64,000 nucleotides of DNA. It comes from Maribacter spongiicola (lineage in GTDB: Bacteria > Bacteroidota > Bacteroidia > Flavobacteriales > Flavobacteriaceae). Within the stretch, counting starts at the first letter, position 1, and every line of letters starts with the position of its first letter. Positions 24,792-35,008 of the stretch are shown here, piece by piece. Under the pieces are notes generated by a model, which ran no database searches, had not been told where the DNA came from, and worked only from the letters and a program-made list of their open reading frames with translations. The position numbers and the translations under genes are program-made. The stretch covers positions 396,903 through 460,902 of the forward strand of contig NZ_SOAY01000010.1 of the NCBI RefSeq assembly GCF_004364165.1. Reading direction: 5' to 3'.

Positions 24792-26135
24792 CTAAGGTTT
24801 GTGCTCTTTTACATTATCAAATGCCTGATAAAATATTTGTTGGATGGATGAGCGGATATTCAGCTCGTAAATATTGCGATTTTCTCTCGTAGGATACACT
24901 CTATTCGATAGAAAAATATACACCATTTGATGCTCTGGATCTGCCCAAAGAAATGTGCCCGTAAAACCACTATGACCAAAACTTGATGCACCAACTTCTG
25001 GAGCAGGGTAGGCATCGGCAATTTTAAAGGTGTTGTTCTTTAAATAGGGTTTGTCAAAACCTAAACCTCTTCTATTATCGTTATCGGGATATTGAACTTT
25101 AGTAAATTCTTTAATAGTATTTTTAGCGATGTATTGTTTGCCGGCATAAAGCCCATTTTGCATGAACATTTGCATGATGATCGCCAAATCATCTGCAGTA
25201 CCGAACAAACCTGCGTTACCAGAAATGCCACCTAATAAAGAAGCATTTTCGTCATGCACCCAACCTTGGGTTAGCGTATGTCTGTAAATAGTATCGACTT
25301 CTGTAGGAACAATTTTGTTAGGGAATTTTTTGGTGCTCGGCAGAAAACCGAAGGTTTTCATACCAAGTGGTTTGTAAAATTCTTTTTCCATATATTCTGC
25401 ATACGGAACACCGGTTATTTGAGTAATCAGCTCCGGAAAAATGAGAAATGTGAGTCCCGAATATTTGTATTTTTTCTCTGCGGATACTTCAGAACGATTT
25501 ATAATGCGGTACATTTTTCGGTTAAATCTATTTTTAACATAGATACCTTCAAAAGCTTCGTTACTAAATCTGTTATTTGGTTTACTGCGGATGAATCTCT
25601 TTTTAAACCGACCGTTATTTTTTAAAGTTTTGCTGAGAAATACAATGTAAGGTTCTAGACCGGCTTGATGCGTCAATATCTCGCGAAGCGTAATAGTTGC
25701 TTTATCTTTCTGACTTCGCCAAGGTTTCCAATACGTACTGAACGGAACATCTAAATCTAGCTTTTCTTCATCGACTAATTTCATAATAGCAGGCAGCGGA
25801 CCTAAAATTTTGGTTACCGATGCCAGGTCATAAATGTCATTTAGGGCAACATTTTGAATGCTATCATAGGTGTGAAATCCGTATGCTTCATGAAAAATGA
25901 TATTCCCTTCTTTTGCGATTAATACCTGAGCACCTGGGAATGCATTATTTTTTATACCAGTTGTTACAATACTATCTACTTTACGATATACAAAAGTAGA
26001 ATCCAGCTCATAAGCAGCCAATGAAGATGCCTGCAAACTAGAACCAACCGGAAGCAGTAAAGTTTTGGTCGCCCGTTCTTGCGAAGCAAGAATACCACTT
26101 AATAAACCAAATAGTATAAAAAATAATTTATTCAT
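24792..26135 (-). CDS. Class C beta-lactamase-like serine hydrolase
   Basis: A 447-residue secreted protein (signal peptide MNKLFFILFGLLSGILASQ). The beta-lactamase fold motifs are SVTK (in YDLASVTKILG, catalytic Ser/Lys), YSG in KYSGLTFLI (in place of YxN) and HSG in FGHSGFTGTFLW. Such proteins act on peptidoglycan or small esters. In many Bacteroidota this domain is fused to a family 3 beta-N-acetylglucosaminidase; here it stands alone, suggesting a role in cell-wall turnover. It lies 21 bp after hemB on the same strand. Confidence 0.88.
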   Translation of the reverse strand: MNKLFFILFGLLSGILASQERATKTLLLPVGSSLQASSLAAYELDSTFVYRKVDSIVTTGIKNNAFPGAQVLIAKEGNIIFHEAYGFHTYDSIQNVALNDIYDLASVTKILGPLPAIMKLVDEEKLDLDVPFSTYWKPWRSQKDKATITLREILTHQAGLEPYIVFLSKTLKNNGRFKKRFIRSKPNNRFSNEAFEGIYVKNRFNRKMYRIINRSEVSAEKKYKYSGLTFLIFPELITQITGVPYAEYMEKEFYKPLGMKTFGFLPSTKKFPNKIVPTEVDTIYRHTLTQGWVHDENASLLGGISGNAGLFGTADDLAIIMQMFMQNGLYAGKQYIAKNTIKEFTKVQYPDNDNRRGLGFDKPYLKNNTFKIADAYPAPEVGASSFGHSGFTGTFLWADPEHQMVYIFLSNRVYPTRENRNIYELNIRSSIQQIFYQAFDNVKEHKP

Positions 26136-26156
26136 TCACTGAATTCAATCCTGCTT

Positions 26157-27146
26157 TTAACCCATTAATTTTACGGCATCTTTTGCAAAGTAGCTTGCAA
26201 TAATATTGGCTCCTGCTCTTTTGATTGCCAATAACTGCTCCATCATTACGGCATCATGGTCTAGCCATCCTTTTTCGGCAGCAGCTTTTATCATTGCGTA
26301 CTCGCCAGAAACTTGGTAAACGGCAACGGGCACATCGACTTCATTCTTAATATCACGAACAATATCAAGGTAGCACAATCCTGGTTTTACCATAACGATA
26401 TCTGCGCCTTCTTCAATATCCATTAATGTTTCTTTAATAGCTTCAGACCTATTGGCAGAATCCATTTGATAGGTTTTTTTATCCTTAGGTACGTTTTTAA
26501 TGTCAACAGGGGCAGAATCAAGTGCATCTCTAAATGGTCCATAAAGTGCGCTTGCATATTTAGCGCTGTATGCCATAATACCGGTATTGGTATAGCCTTC
26601 ATCTTCTAGAGCTTCGCGAATGCTGAGAATACGCCCGTCCATCATATCACTTGGTGCAACAAAATCGGCACCGGCTTTGGCATGAGAAACGCTCATTTCT
26701 GCCAGAACTTCTACACTTTCATCATTCAGAATTTGTCCGTCAGCAACAATGCCATCATGCCCATAAGAAGAATAAGGGTCAAGGGCAACATCTGTCATCA
26801 CCAACATTTCCGGGCAAGCATTTTTAACCGTTTTAATCGCCAATTGCATTAATCCGTTTTCATTCAATGCCTCAGAACCGATATTATCCTTTAAGTTGTC
26901 TGGCACTTTAACAAATAAAAGAACCGAGCATAGACCCATACGCCAAAGTTCTTTCACTTCTTTTTCAAGATTATCTAGACTTAGACGGTAATAATTGGGC
27001 ATAGAAGGTATTTCTTCTTTAATGCCTTTACCCTCCACTACAAAAAGCGGAACTAAAAAATCGCTTGGTGTAATAATGGTTTCCCTCACCAAACTACGTA
27101 TGGCTTCTGAACTTCTAAGTCTTCTATTTCTAATAAGTGGGTACAT
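26157..27146 (-). CDS. hemB: Delta-aminolevulinate dehydratase (porphobilinogen synthase)
   Basis: A 329-residue cytoplasmic enzyme that joins two 5-aminolevulinate molecules into porphobilinogen. Schiff-base lysines are in MAYSAKYASALYGPFRDA and MVKPGLCYLDIVRD. The metal-site region, MTDVALDPYSSYGHDG, lacks the three Cys of Zn-type HemB and has Asp/Ser instead, so it is the Mg-dependent type. It follows a 49-codon basic gene by 22 bp. The other hem genes lie 13-26 kb away. Confidence 0.96.
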   Translation of the reverse strand: MYPLIRNRRLRSSEAIRSLVRETIITPSDFLVPLFVVEGKGIKEEIPSMPNYYRLSLDNLEKEVKELWRMGLCSVLLFVKVPDNLKDNIGSEALNENGLMQLAIKTVKNACPEMLVMTDVALDPYSSYGHDGIVADGQILNDESVEVLAEMSVSHAKAGADFVAPSDMMDGRILSIREALEDEGYTNTGIMAYSAKYASALYGPFRDALDSAPVDIKNVPKDKKTYQMDSANRSEAIKETLMDIEEGADIVMVKPGLCYLDIVRDIKNEVDVPVAVYQVSGEYAMIKAAAEKGWLDHDAVMMEQLLAIKRAGANIIASYFAKDAVKLMG

Positions 27147-27168
27147 AATGCTAATTTTATTTCAATAT

Positions 27169-27318
27169 TTATTCAGATTCCTGACTTTTTTTGATAATGC
27201 TTTTTAAACGTTCTTTTCTCAGAGCCGCTTCTTTTTTTAATTTGTTCTTCTTCCTATCCATTAGCTTGGCATGCTTTGCTTTGTTCACCGTATTTTTAGC
27301 CTTGCCCTTTTTTGCCAT
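27169..27318 (-). CDS. Small basic protein upstream of hemB
   Basis: A 49-residue, Lys/Arg-rich protein: MAKKGKAKNTVNKAKHAKLM, then DRKKNKLKKEAALRKERLKS, ending IIKKSQESE. The composition suggests a helical nucleic-acid- or ribosome-binding peptide. It ends 22 bp before hemB and shares its promoter, with a -7 box at 27409-27416. The function is unknown. Its reality is supported by ordinary codon use, tight spacing and a good start. Confidence 0.6.
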   Translation of the reverse strand: MAKKGKAKNTVNKAKHAKLMDRKKNKLKKEAALRKERLKSIIKKSQESE

Positions 27319-27408
27319 AACTGAATATTTTTATGCAAACGCTTTAGTGCTTTTCCGCTGTAAAGTGTAGACGTTACGTCGTCAAAGCATATGTATCTTG
27401 TAGTTGTA

Positions 27409-27416
27409 CAAAAATA
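27409..27416 (-). promoter_or_regulatory. -7 box for the small-protein/hemB transcript
   Basis: On the minus strand this reads TATTTTTG, a match to TAnnTTTG, about 90 nt before the 49-codon gene. The leader contains GACGTTACGTC (27370-27380), an 11-bp palindrome that may be an operator. The rest of the gap 27319-27750 holds nothing else recognised. Confidence 0.5.
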
Positions 27417-27750
27417 CGTGAATTTGAATAATAGCTACAGTGGTTAGTACTTATTTTTATGGGGCAACGGTTAAAAGATACTTAATGCCTAATGAAAGTA
27501 TATATGGGTTCTTTCACTTGCTTTCTCCATTAGAAGGTAAAGGAGAAATAAGTTGTCTCAGATTTCGGCGCTCATTAGAAAATTATATTAAGTTCTTTTG
27601 TGTAAATAAGAGAAGCTTGTTAAAAGGCGTTGTTTTCAAATTAAAGCTATAATTTGTAGCCGAATTCTTATTTGAGTATAAGGTGCTTCTAAAAACATTT
27701 AAAAATTGAATAAGGATAGTTAAATGAGTTTCCAAAGCTGTAAATATCTT

Positions 27751-29427
27751 ATGTTAAGAAAGAACTTAAAGTTCATCTCCATTTTTTTAATGCTCTTTTG
27801 TTTTTTAGGGAAAGCACAAACTGAACAAGATTTAGAGGGTATATCAGATAGTTTATTAACTAATCTTCAAAAATTCTATAGTGAAATTTATGAGACAAGT
27901 GAGCAAACATTATCGGGCATATATAAAATACATAAGAATATTGATACCTATAATGTAAAAGAGCAAGTAGCTATATATCTTGTTTTAATTGATTTTCAAA
28001 TTGCTGAAGGTTTATATGATGAAGCTATCATAAACTGCCATATCTCACATAATATGGCTAAAGAAAATGGTTTTGCTTATGAAACAGTACTTTCTAATTA
28101 TTATTTGGCTAGTGCATATGGACAGAATTATGAATACGATAAATCTTTTGAACTATTTAAATCTTTAGCTCAATTAATTAATGATAGTAATTATGAGTAT
28201 TTGGCTATTCTATCTGAAATTGAAATGGCATGGTTTTATGAGATAATTGGCAAGTACCGAGATGCACTAGACATAAAACTCAAGATTGTAAAAACAAAGG
28301 GAGATTTTTTAAAAAAAAGATGGGATCCAGTGTACTATAATCAGTTTTTAGATATGTCAAATTTATATAATGAACTGGGAATTAAAGACTCCACATATTA
28401 TTACAGAGACTTTTACAAACAAACTATTAAAGATTATCCTGAAACTTCTGCGGAACATTATTTTCTTATAAAAAATGAAGCTAATATAAGTTTTAATGAA
28501 AGAGATTACTCTAAGGCTATTGATAAGTATAGAGCTTTTAATAATTGGTATTTTGCCAGGCTCAAAGATTATGACTCTCCGACGATTATCAATAAAAGTA
28601 AAGCCCATATAGCCTTGGGCGAAGTAGATAGCGCATTGAACAATTTAAATTTGATTAAGAGTCGACCAATGTTTTTAAAGGAACAAAAATATATTTCTCC
28701 AGACTTCTATAAATTATATATAGATATTTATAAAAAGAAGGGCGAAGATGATTTAAGAAAAGAATATGAGCAAAAATATTACCAAGCGTTAGAAACCTAT
28801 AATTCGTTTAAATTTAATACGCTAGATAATCTTTACGATATTGACAAGCAGCGTATTCAAATAGAGAACGCCAATGCAGCCAACGATTATAAGAGTACAT
28901 TAAATTACCTATGGATTGCCTTGGGGGCAATAGTTATGTGCTTCATAGGTTTTGTGCTATGGAAACAAAAAAGGGAAAAGAAAAAGTTTGATGCATTAAT
29001 GCAAAGAACAGAGAACAAAACACCGCTTAAAACTTCACTTGAACCATGCACGAATACTACTGAAATAAAAGATGAAAAGGTCGAGGCATTAATTCATCAA
29101 ATTAAAGAACTAGAAGAACAAGGCTTTTTTCTAAAACAAAAGACAACCTTGCATAATACAGCAAAGAAATTAAAAACCAATACTTCTTACCTTTCTACGA
29201 TCATTAACAATAATTTGGATACTACATTTTCTGCTTTTGTGAATGATATAAGAATTGATTATATCATTAATGAGTTGAAAACAAATAAGCAATTACGTTC
29301 ATATTCGGTAAAAGCTATAGCAGAAGAAATAGGATACAAAAGTGCCGATTCATTCTCCAAATACTTTAAGCAGAGCACCGGTTTGTCACCTTCTACTTTT
29401 ATAAAAAATATCAATAAAAAGGGTTAA
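27751..29427 (+). CDS. TPR sensor with C-terminal AraC-type HTH
   Basis: A 558-residue regulator. A signal anchor (LKFISIFLMLFCFLGKAQT) is followed by TPR-like helices (about 30-370), a membrane segment (YLWIALGAIVMCFIGFVLW, near 390) and a cytoplasmic AraC HTH domain (about 455-558) with RIDYIINELK and YKSADSFSKYFKQSTGLSPS. This periplasmic-TPR/TM/AraC layout is common in Bacteroidota. The start is set at 27751, nine codons inside the longest frame, because the signal peptide begins there. The ligand and targets are unknown. Confidence 0.85.
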   Translation: MLRKNLKFISIFLMLFCFLGKAQTEQDLEGISDSLLTNLQKFYSEIYETSEQTLSGIYKIHKNIDTYNVKEQVAIYLVLIDFQIAEGLYDEAIINCHISHNMAKENGFAYETVLSNYYLASAYGQNYEYDKSFELFKSLAQLINDSNYEYLAILSEIEMAWFYEIIGKYRDALDIKLKIVKTKGDFLKKRWDPVYYNQFLDMSNLYNELGIKDSTYYYRDFYKQTIKDYPETSAEHYFLIKNEANISFNERDYSKAIDKYRAFNNWYFARLKDYDSPTIINKSKAHIALGEVDSALNNLNLIKSRPMFLKEQKYISPDFYKLYIDIYKKKGEDDLRKEYEQKYYQALETYNSFKFNTLDNLYDIDKQRIQIENANAANDYKSTLNYLWIALGAIVMCFIGFVLWKQKREKKKFDALMQRTENKTPLKTSLEPCTNTTEIKDEKVEALIHQIKELEEQGFFLKQKTTLHNTAKKLKTNTSYLSTIINNNLDTTFSAFVNDIRIDYIINELKTNKQLRSYSVKAIAEEIGYKSADSFSKYFKQSTGLSPSTFIKNINKKG

Positions 29428-29705
29428 ATGCCACTTTTCAAACAGGGTTGATAGAAATTCATGTTTTACCGCTTCATTTAAAATAAATAACTGATAATCA
29501 AATAATCATAAACTGTTCAAGCACCCTATTTTTATAAATTTAGGGCGGCATGACTTGTTTTAAAGTGAGAAACAGCCCTTTCTTTACGAAAAGATATCCG
29601 TTCAGCTTTTAAAATTTTACGATCGTATTTAGCTGACAATTTAATAGCAGTTCGGGCATTTTTGAATTCAGTAAAACAAACATTTTAACCTTTAAAATTT
29701 AAATC

Positions 29706-30095
29706 ATGAGAAAATCAGTTATCGCATTCGCAATTTTAGTTAGTTCAGTATTCAGCACCGTAAGTGCCAATACAGATTCTGGAAATAGAATCGCAAAAAT
29801 TAACAGAACAAGTATTACCAATGTATCGCCAATGGTATTGGCCATTGTTGAAGATGATGTAGCGGTTGTCAAAAATTTTATCGCCTACGGCGTAGATATT
29901 GAGCAAGAATCTAAAACCGGAGCTAAAATGACAGCTTTAATGTATGCCGCTCGATACAACCAATTAGATATTGTAAAAATACTAGTAGCAGAGGGTGCAA
30001 GTACCTCAAAAGAATCTAAAATTGGTGCAACAGCCTTAGATTATGCTAAAGTCTCTGGAGCAACAGAAGTAGTTGGGTATTTAAACAGCTTGTAA
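29706..30095 (+). CDS. Secreted ankyrin-repeat protein
   Basis: A 129-residue protein with a signal peptide (MRKSVIAFAILVSSVFSTVSAN) and about two and a half ankyrin repeats (about 45-128): DVAVVKNFIAYGVDIEQES, TALMYAARYNQLDIVKILV and AEGASTSKES, ending TALDYAKVSGATEVVGYL. It is probably a periplasmic protein-binding module. It stands alone, with 278 bp upstream that show no clear promoter and a strong hairpin downstream. Confidence 0.88.
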   Translation: MRKSVIAFAILVSSVFSTVSANTDSGNRIAKINRTSITNVSPMVLAIVEDDVAVVKNFIAYGVDIEQESKTGAKMTALMYAARYNQLDIVKILVAEGASTSKESKIGATALDYAKVSGATEVVGYLNSL

Positions 30096-30116
30096 ACTTC
30101 TAAACAAGTCATCTAA

Positions 30117-30155
30117 TAGAGCTATTCAGATCAATAAATTATCTGAATAGCTCTA
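30117..30155. terminator. 15-bp perfect hairpin after the ankyrin gene
   Basis: TAGAGCTATTCAGAT (30117-30131) and ATCTGAATAGCTCTA (30141-30155) form a perfect 15-bp stem with a 9-nt loop, 22 bp after the stop. No T-run follows, so termination is likely but not of the classic type. The rest of the gap to 30406 is AT-rich with nothing recognised. Confidence 0.7.
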
Positions 30156-30406
30156 ACTAATAAGAAAAACTTTCCATAAAACCTCACATTTTAAGCTAGC
30201 GCTATGTTTATATTTTTTAATTATCTAATAGCTAAGTTGTTGTATTTATTTTGGCTTCCTGGTTTTTATAAATATGGAATGCTTTTACTTGCTTGTAAGT
30301 TATTAATTACACTTTGTTTGCGGAAGAAACTACAAAAAATGTAACTTTTCTAAAATTTTGAATACTTATAAATAAACTGAATGCTAACCATCAAACCTTA
30401 AAGAAT

Positions 30407-31282
30407 ATGCTTTCGATTACAAATTTGAATAAAACGTACCCAAATGGTACAAAAGCCTTAAACAATGTTAATCTAGAAATTGGTACCGGTATGTTCGGCT
30501 TACTTGGTCCAAATGGGGCAGGCAAATCCTCTTTAATGAGAACTATTGCCACATTACAACAGGCAGATAGCGGTGATATTGAATTCAATGATATTAACGT
30601 TTTTACCGAGCCCGATGAACTTAGAAAGGTTTTAGGGTATTTACCACAAGATTTTGGAGTTTACCCAAAAGTATCTGCAGAAATGATGCTAAATCATATT
30701 GCAAAAATAAAAGGGATACAAAGTAAAACAGATCGTAAAGCATATGTAGCCGATTTATTGAATAAGGTAAATTTGTACAAATTTCGTAAACGAAACTTGG
30801 GTGATTACTCAGGTGGTATGAGACAACGTTTTGGTATAGCGCAGGCATTGATCGGCAACCCTAAACTAATTATTGTAGATGAGCCAACTGCTGGTCTTGA
30901 TCCTTTAGAACGTAATCGTTTTCATAATCTATTAAGTGAGCTTGGTGAAGATGCCGTAGTAATACTATCAACACATATTGTAGATGATGTTATTAATTTA
31001 TGCACCAACATGGCAGTTTTTAATGAAGGTAGTGTTGTGGTTCAGGGGCATCCGTTAGAGTTGTCTAACACATTGAATGGCAAAGTATACCGTAAAAGTA
31101 TTGCCAAAGATGAAACAGAACTGTACCAATCAAAATATAACGTGTTATCCACTTATTTACGTAGTGGTAACCTCTATGTAAATGTTTTCGCGGAAGGTGT
31201 GCCTGGTGAAGGATTTGAGAAAGTTGCCAATAACTTAGAAGACTTTTATTTCTATAGTATTAACCAACCTCAAACTGTTTAA
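30407..31282 (+). CDS. ABC transporter ATP-binding protein
   Basis: A 291-residue ABC ATPase: Walker A LLGPNGAGKSSLMRT, Q-loop YLPQDFGVYP, signature YSGGMRQRFGIAQAL, Walker B LIIVDEPTAGLDP and H-loop LSTHIVDD. It ends 1 bp before the permease/peptidase gene, so the two form one ABC-2-type exporter. The substrate is unknown. Confidence 0.95.
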   Translation: MLSITNLNKTYPNGTKALNNVNLEIGTGMFGLLGPNGAGKSSLMRTIATLQQADSGDIEFNDINVFTEPDELRKVLGYLPQDFGVYPKVSAEMMLNHIAKIKGIQSKTDRKAYVADLLNKVNLYKFRKRNLGDYSGGMRQRFGIAQALIGNPKLIIVDEPTAGLDPLERNRFHNLLSELGEDAVVILSTHIVDDVINLCTNMAVFNEGSVVVQGHPLELSNTLNGKVYRKSIAKDETELYQSKYNVLSTYLRSGNLYVNVFAEGVPGEGFEKVANNLEDFYFYSINQPQTV

Positions 31283-31283
31283 T

Positions 31284-34200
31284 ATGAAAGAAATATTCTT
31301 ATTTGAGCTAAAATATAGGCTTCGACGACCGGTCACTTATATCTACATATTTATCATGTTTCTAATACCTTGCTTACTTGCAGTATTTGATGAATCTGTA
31401 ACTGCAGAATTCACGAATAGTCCGAATAATATAGCAGGTCTTTTGGCGGTGTTAAGTATAATTGCCTTGTTCTTTTATGCTGCTATTATGGGTGTACCCG
31501 TGTATAGAGATGAAGAACATAAAACTGCACAGACTTATTTTACTTTTCCTGTTTCTGAAAAGAACTACATATTGGGTCGTTTTTTGGGTAGCTTCGCTAT
31601 AGTCACCATAATGAACATTGGTGCTATGTTTGGTGCCATGTTTGGGTATGTCCTTGGCGCTTTGTTAGATAGACCTGATTATGGTACCTATACCGATTTT
31701 AACTTTTGGTCTTACTTTTTTCCATTTTTATATCTATTAGTTTTTAATTCCTTTTTCATAGGCAGTCTTTTCTTCTGCCTGATGACATTTTTTAAAAGAA
31801 TGCCCATCTTATATTTAGGAGGTATTTTAATATTTATCGGTACAACGATATCGGGGCAATTACTATCTAGCCTAGATACCGAATGGCTTAGTATTTATGT
31901 TGACCCTTTTGGGCAATCTGCTTATAGTTTTTTAACAAAGTACTGGTCTGTAGACGAGTTAAATACTACTCAACTGGCATTAGCCGGTAAGTTTATGCTT
32001 AATCGTTTGTTATGGTTGACTTTGGGGATATTATTATTTGTCTTCACGCTTTTTAAATTTTCGTATAAAGGATTTTTATCCTCTAAGAAAAAGAAGAATG
32101 TAAAAGAAGACAATGATATCATAGCATCTTCAGAAACAATTAGTGTTGTTCAAGAATTCAGTAAAAAGGCACAACGACAAAATTTATGGTCTTTAAGTAA
32201 AATAGAATTCTTGTCTATCGTTAAAGAACCTGTATTTCTTGTGCTAATTGTTTTAGGGGTTATAGTAGCTGGTTTTATTACCTATCAATCTAATCAGTAT
32301 AATGGTACACCATCATTACCGCTTACAAGGTATATGGTTTCTTATATTTCTGGAGGGATAGCTTTATTTTCCATAATTATTCTAATAATTTATTCTGGTG
32401 AAGCGGTACATCGTACACGAAGTAATAAGACTTTTGAATTTTATGATGCGTTACCGGTAAGTAATTCTACATTATATCTTTCAAAAATAATTTCATTAAT
32501 CGGGGTTTCCGTGTTACTAACCTTAATTAATATACTAGTTGGTATTCTATATCAAACAGGTAATGGTTATTTTGATTATGAATTGGGGATGTACCTTACT
32601 TATAATTTCACGTCTCTTTTTCCTTCTTATGTGGCTACTTTACTTCTGGCCTTTTTTATTCATGTGTTGGTAAATAATAAATTTCTAGGTCACTTTATTG
32701 TAATTATCATATATGTAGGTTTACCACTTTTAGTGAGTTTAGTCTTAAAAACCAATAACCCACTTTTAGCTTTTGGAGAGACTACCCCCGGTTTTATAAG
32801 TGATTTAAATGGATTCGGACATTATTTAACCGGTAAGTTTTGGTTGAACTTGTATTGGATTCTTTTTACGTGCACATTGGCTGCTATTGGTAAAATATTT
32901 TGGAGTAGAGGTTTTTATTCTTCGGCAAAAGAGCGTTTAAAATTGGCTAAGAATAGGTTTAAGGGTAAAACTGTTGCCTATACCTTATTCTTTTTATTTG
33001 CTTTTATTTCTGTAGGTGCCTACAGCTTTTATAATATAAAAGTGCTGAACCATATGGAAGACAGTGATTTTAGTGAAAAGCTTTCTGCTGATGCTGAAAA
33101 GGCTTATGGCAAGTATATTGATAAGCCCCATATTCAAGTAATTGATTTAAAAGCTGAAATAAATATTTTTACAGATACACGTGGTGTAGATGCAAAAGGA
33201 TTGTTTACAGTTGTTAATCCTTCAGATCAACCAATTGATACAGTGCTAATGGAAATAAAGTTTCCTACATATGATAGCAAGATTACCAAGGTGGTTTACA
33301 ATGACCAGGAGTTAAATCCGTTTTTAAGCGACTCATTGTATCGTTTGTTTATTTACAAACTACCAAAACCTTTGCAGCCAAAAGACACCGCTAATCTTGT
33401 TATTGAAACTAAGGCAAGAACACATGGGTTTTCTATGGGTATGGAAACTGCAGTATTAAATAATGGTTCTTTCTTTAATGATGGTATTTTTCCAAGCTTT
33501 CATTATGATATTGCTTTGACAGAAAATGGTGCTCGTGAGAAATATGGGTTGGAGAAATTAGACTTTCTTTATCCGCCAAGAACAGATAGCATTGCTTTAA
33601 AAAAGAATTTATTTAATGAGGATAGTAATTATATGGATTTTGAAGCAACTATTAGTACTTCAAAAGGGCAAACAGCTGTCGCACCAGGGGTTTTGGTTAA
33701 AAAATGGGATAAAGATGATAGAAGCTATTTTAATTATAAAATGGAAGATAAATCTGATTACTTTTTCAATTTTGTATCTGCATCCTACGATATTGAAAAG
33801 GATGTTTGGACTGCACCGAGTGGAAAGAAAGTGACTATAGAAGTGTATCATTCACCGAAACATAAGAGAAATTTAGCTTCTTTTATTAAAGGTGTTAAAG
33901 TATCGTTAGATTATAATTCTAAGAACTTTTATGAGTATCCATATTCTGTAATCAGAATAATTGAGTTTCCGGCGCACACGACATTTGCACAATCTTTTGC
34001 TACTACAATTCCGTATTCAGAAGATTTTGGCTTCGTAGCAGATTTTTCTAACGAACAAGACTTTAATTATGCTTTTAGAGTAACAGCACATGAAGTTGCT
34101 CACCAATGGTGGGCTCATGTCGTTACGCCAAGTAAAACAAGAGGAGCAAATATTGTTTCGGAAACTTTGGCAGAATATGTATCATTAATGGCTTTAAAGC

Positions 34201-34886
34201 ACGAATATGGTGAAAATGGAATCAAAGGATTTTTAAAGCCTTCTTTAGATACCTACTTATCTAGAAGATCATTCAGTTTTAAACCAGAACGTTCGTTAAT
34301 GGATGTTGAAACCGGTCAGCATATTTGGTATCAAAAAGGATCCATGATTATGTATGATTTGCAAGATGTTATCGGTGAAGATGTTATAAATGCAGGATTG
34401 AAAACATTTTTGAATGAATACAAGTATTTTGAAAAAGGAGTATATGCTACTTCTGAAGATTTTTACAAAGCTATTTATAATGTTACTCCAGATTCTTTGA
34501 AATATAAGGTTGATGATGGTTTTAAAGAGATTGTTCTTTATGAAAATCGTGTGATGGATGCTAAAACCAAAAAGCTAGATAATGGCAAATGGGAAACCAC
34601 ATTCACAGTCAATTCTAAGAAGATTTATTATGATGATACCGGTAAAGAAAAACTGATTGATGATAAGAAGAACCTAGTAGATATTGGACTCTTTGGCGAA
34701 GATATTACTGGTGACGATGGGGTAACTATTAAGAACCCGTTTTACTTTGAATTAAAGTGGCTTTCTGCAGGTGATAATACATTTACTATCATCACTGACG
34801 AAAAACCTTTAAAAGCGGGTATTGATCCATATAACAAGTTGATCGATCGTAATTCTGATGATAATCTAGAAACGGTAGAAGAGTAA
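31284..34886 (+). CDS. ABC-2 permease fused to M1 metallopeptidase
   Basis: A 1200-residue fusion. The N-terminal half (about 1-575) contains two ABC-2-type permease blocks of about six membrane helices each, separated by a charged loop (SSKKKKNVKEDND). After a final helix near 570-590, the periplasmic part is an M1 aminopeptidase-like domain with HEVAHQWW (about 936-943) and the third zinc ligand Glu in SETLAEY. The partner ATPase is immediately upstream. The layout is known in Bacteroidota; it may couple membrane transport with peptide trimming. A terminator follows. Confidence 0.92.
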   Translation: MKEIFLFELKYRLRRPVTYIYIFIMFLIPCLLAVFDESVTAEFTNSPNNIAGLLAVLSIIALFFYAAIMGVPVYRDEEHKTAQTYFTFPVSEKNYILGRFLGSFAIVTIMNIGAMFGAMFGYVLGALLDRPDYGTYTDFNFWSYFFPFLYLLVFNSFFIGSLFFCLMTFFKRMPILYLGGILIFIGTTISGQLLSSLDTEWLSIYVDPFGQSAYSFLTKYWSVDELNTTQLALAGKFMLNRLLWLTLGILLFVFTLFKFSYKGFLSSKKKKNVKEDNDIIASSETISVVQEFSKKAQRQNLWSLSKIEFLSIVKEPVFLVLIVLGVIVAGFITYQSNQYNGTPSLPLTRYMVSYISGGIALFSIIILIIYSGEAVHRTRSNKTFEFYDALPVSNSTLYLSKIISLIGVSVLLTLINILVGILYQTGNGYFDYELGMYLTYNFTSLFPSYVATLLLAFFIHVLVNNKFLGHFIVIIIYVGLPLLVSLVLKTNNPLLAFGETTPGFISDLNGFGHYLTGKFWLNLYWILFTCTLAAIGKIFWSRGFYSSAKERLKLAKNRFKGKTVAYTLFFLFAFISVGAYSFYNIKVLNHMEDSDFSEKLSADAEKAYGKYIDKPHIQVIDLKAEINIFTDTRGVDAKGLFTVVNPSDQPIDTVLMEIKFPTYDSKITKVVYNDQELNPFLSDSLYRLFIYKLPKPLQPKDTANLVIETKARTHGFSMGMETAVLNNGSFFNDGIFPSFHYDIALTENGAREKYGLEKLDFLYPPRTDSIALKKNLFNEDSNYMDFEATISTSKGQTAVAPGVLVKKWDKDDRSYFNYKMEDKSDYFFNFVSASYDIEKDVWTAPSGKKVTIEVYHSPKHKRNLASFIKGVKVSLDYNSKNFYEYPYSVIRIIEFPAHTTFAQSFATTIPYSEDFGFVADFSNEQDFNYAFRVTAHEVAHQWWAHVVTPSKTRGANIVSETLAEYVSLMALKHEYGENGIKGFLKPSLDTYLSRRSFSFKPERSLMDVETGQHIWYQKGSMIMYDLQDVIGEDVINAGLKTFLNEYKYFEKGVYATSEDFYKAIYNVTPDSLKYKVDDGFKEIVLYENRVMDAKTKKLDNGKWETTFTVNSKKIYYDDTGKEKLIDDKKNLVDIGLFGEDITGDDGVTIKNPFYFELKWLSAGDNTFTIITDEKPLKAGIDPYNKLIDRNSDDNLETVEE

Positions 34887-34899
34887 TTTTTTATATTAT

Positions 34900-34942
34900 A
34901 CCTGTTCGTTAATGGCAATTGTCATAAAGCGGACAGGTTTTT
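34900..34942 (+). terminator. Intrinsic terminator after the ABC/M1 operon
   Basis: ACCTGTTCG (34900-34908) pairs with CGGACAGGT (34930-34938), with one G-U pair, and is followed by a T-run (34938-34942). It lies 14 bp after the stop codon. Confidence 0.8.
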
Positions 34943-35008
34943 ACTTTTTTATTGTACTATTTTCGTCGTTTTCATGTTTAATACAAGTATCAAATCATCC
35001 ATGTTGTA

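Noticed and set aside
27440..27652. 70-codon plus-strand frame in the hemB to TPR-AraC gap
   Set aside because: Poor start context, odd composition and no recognisable family; probably chance.
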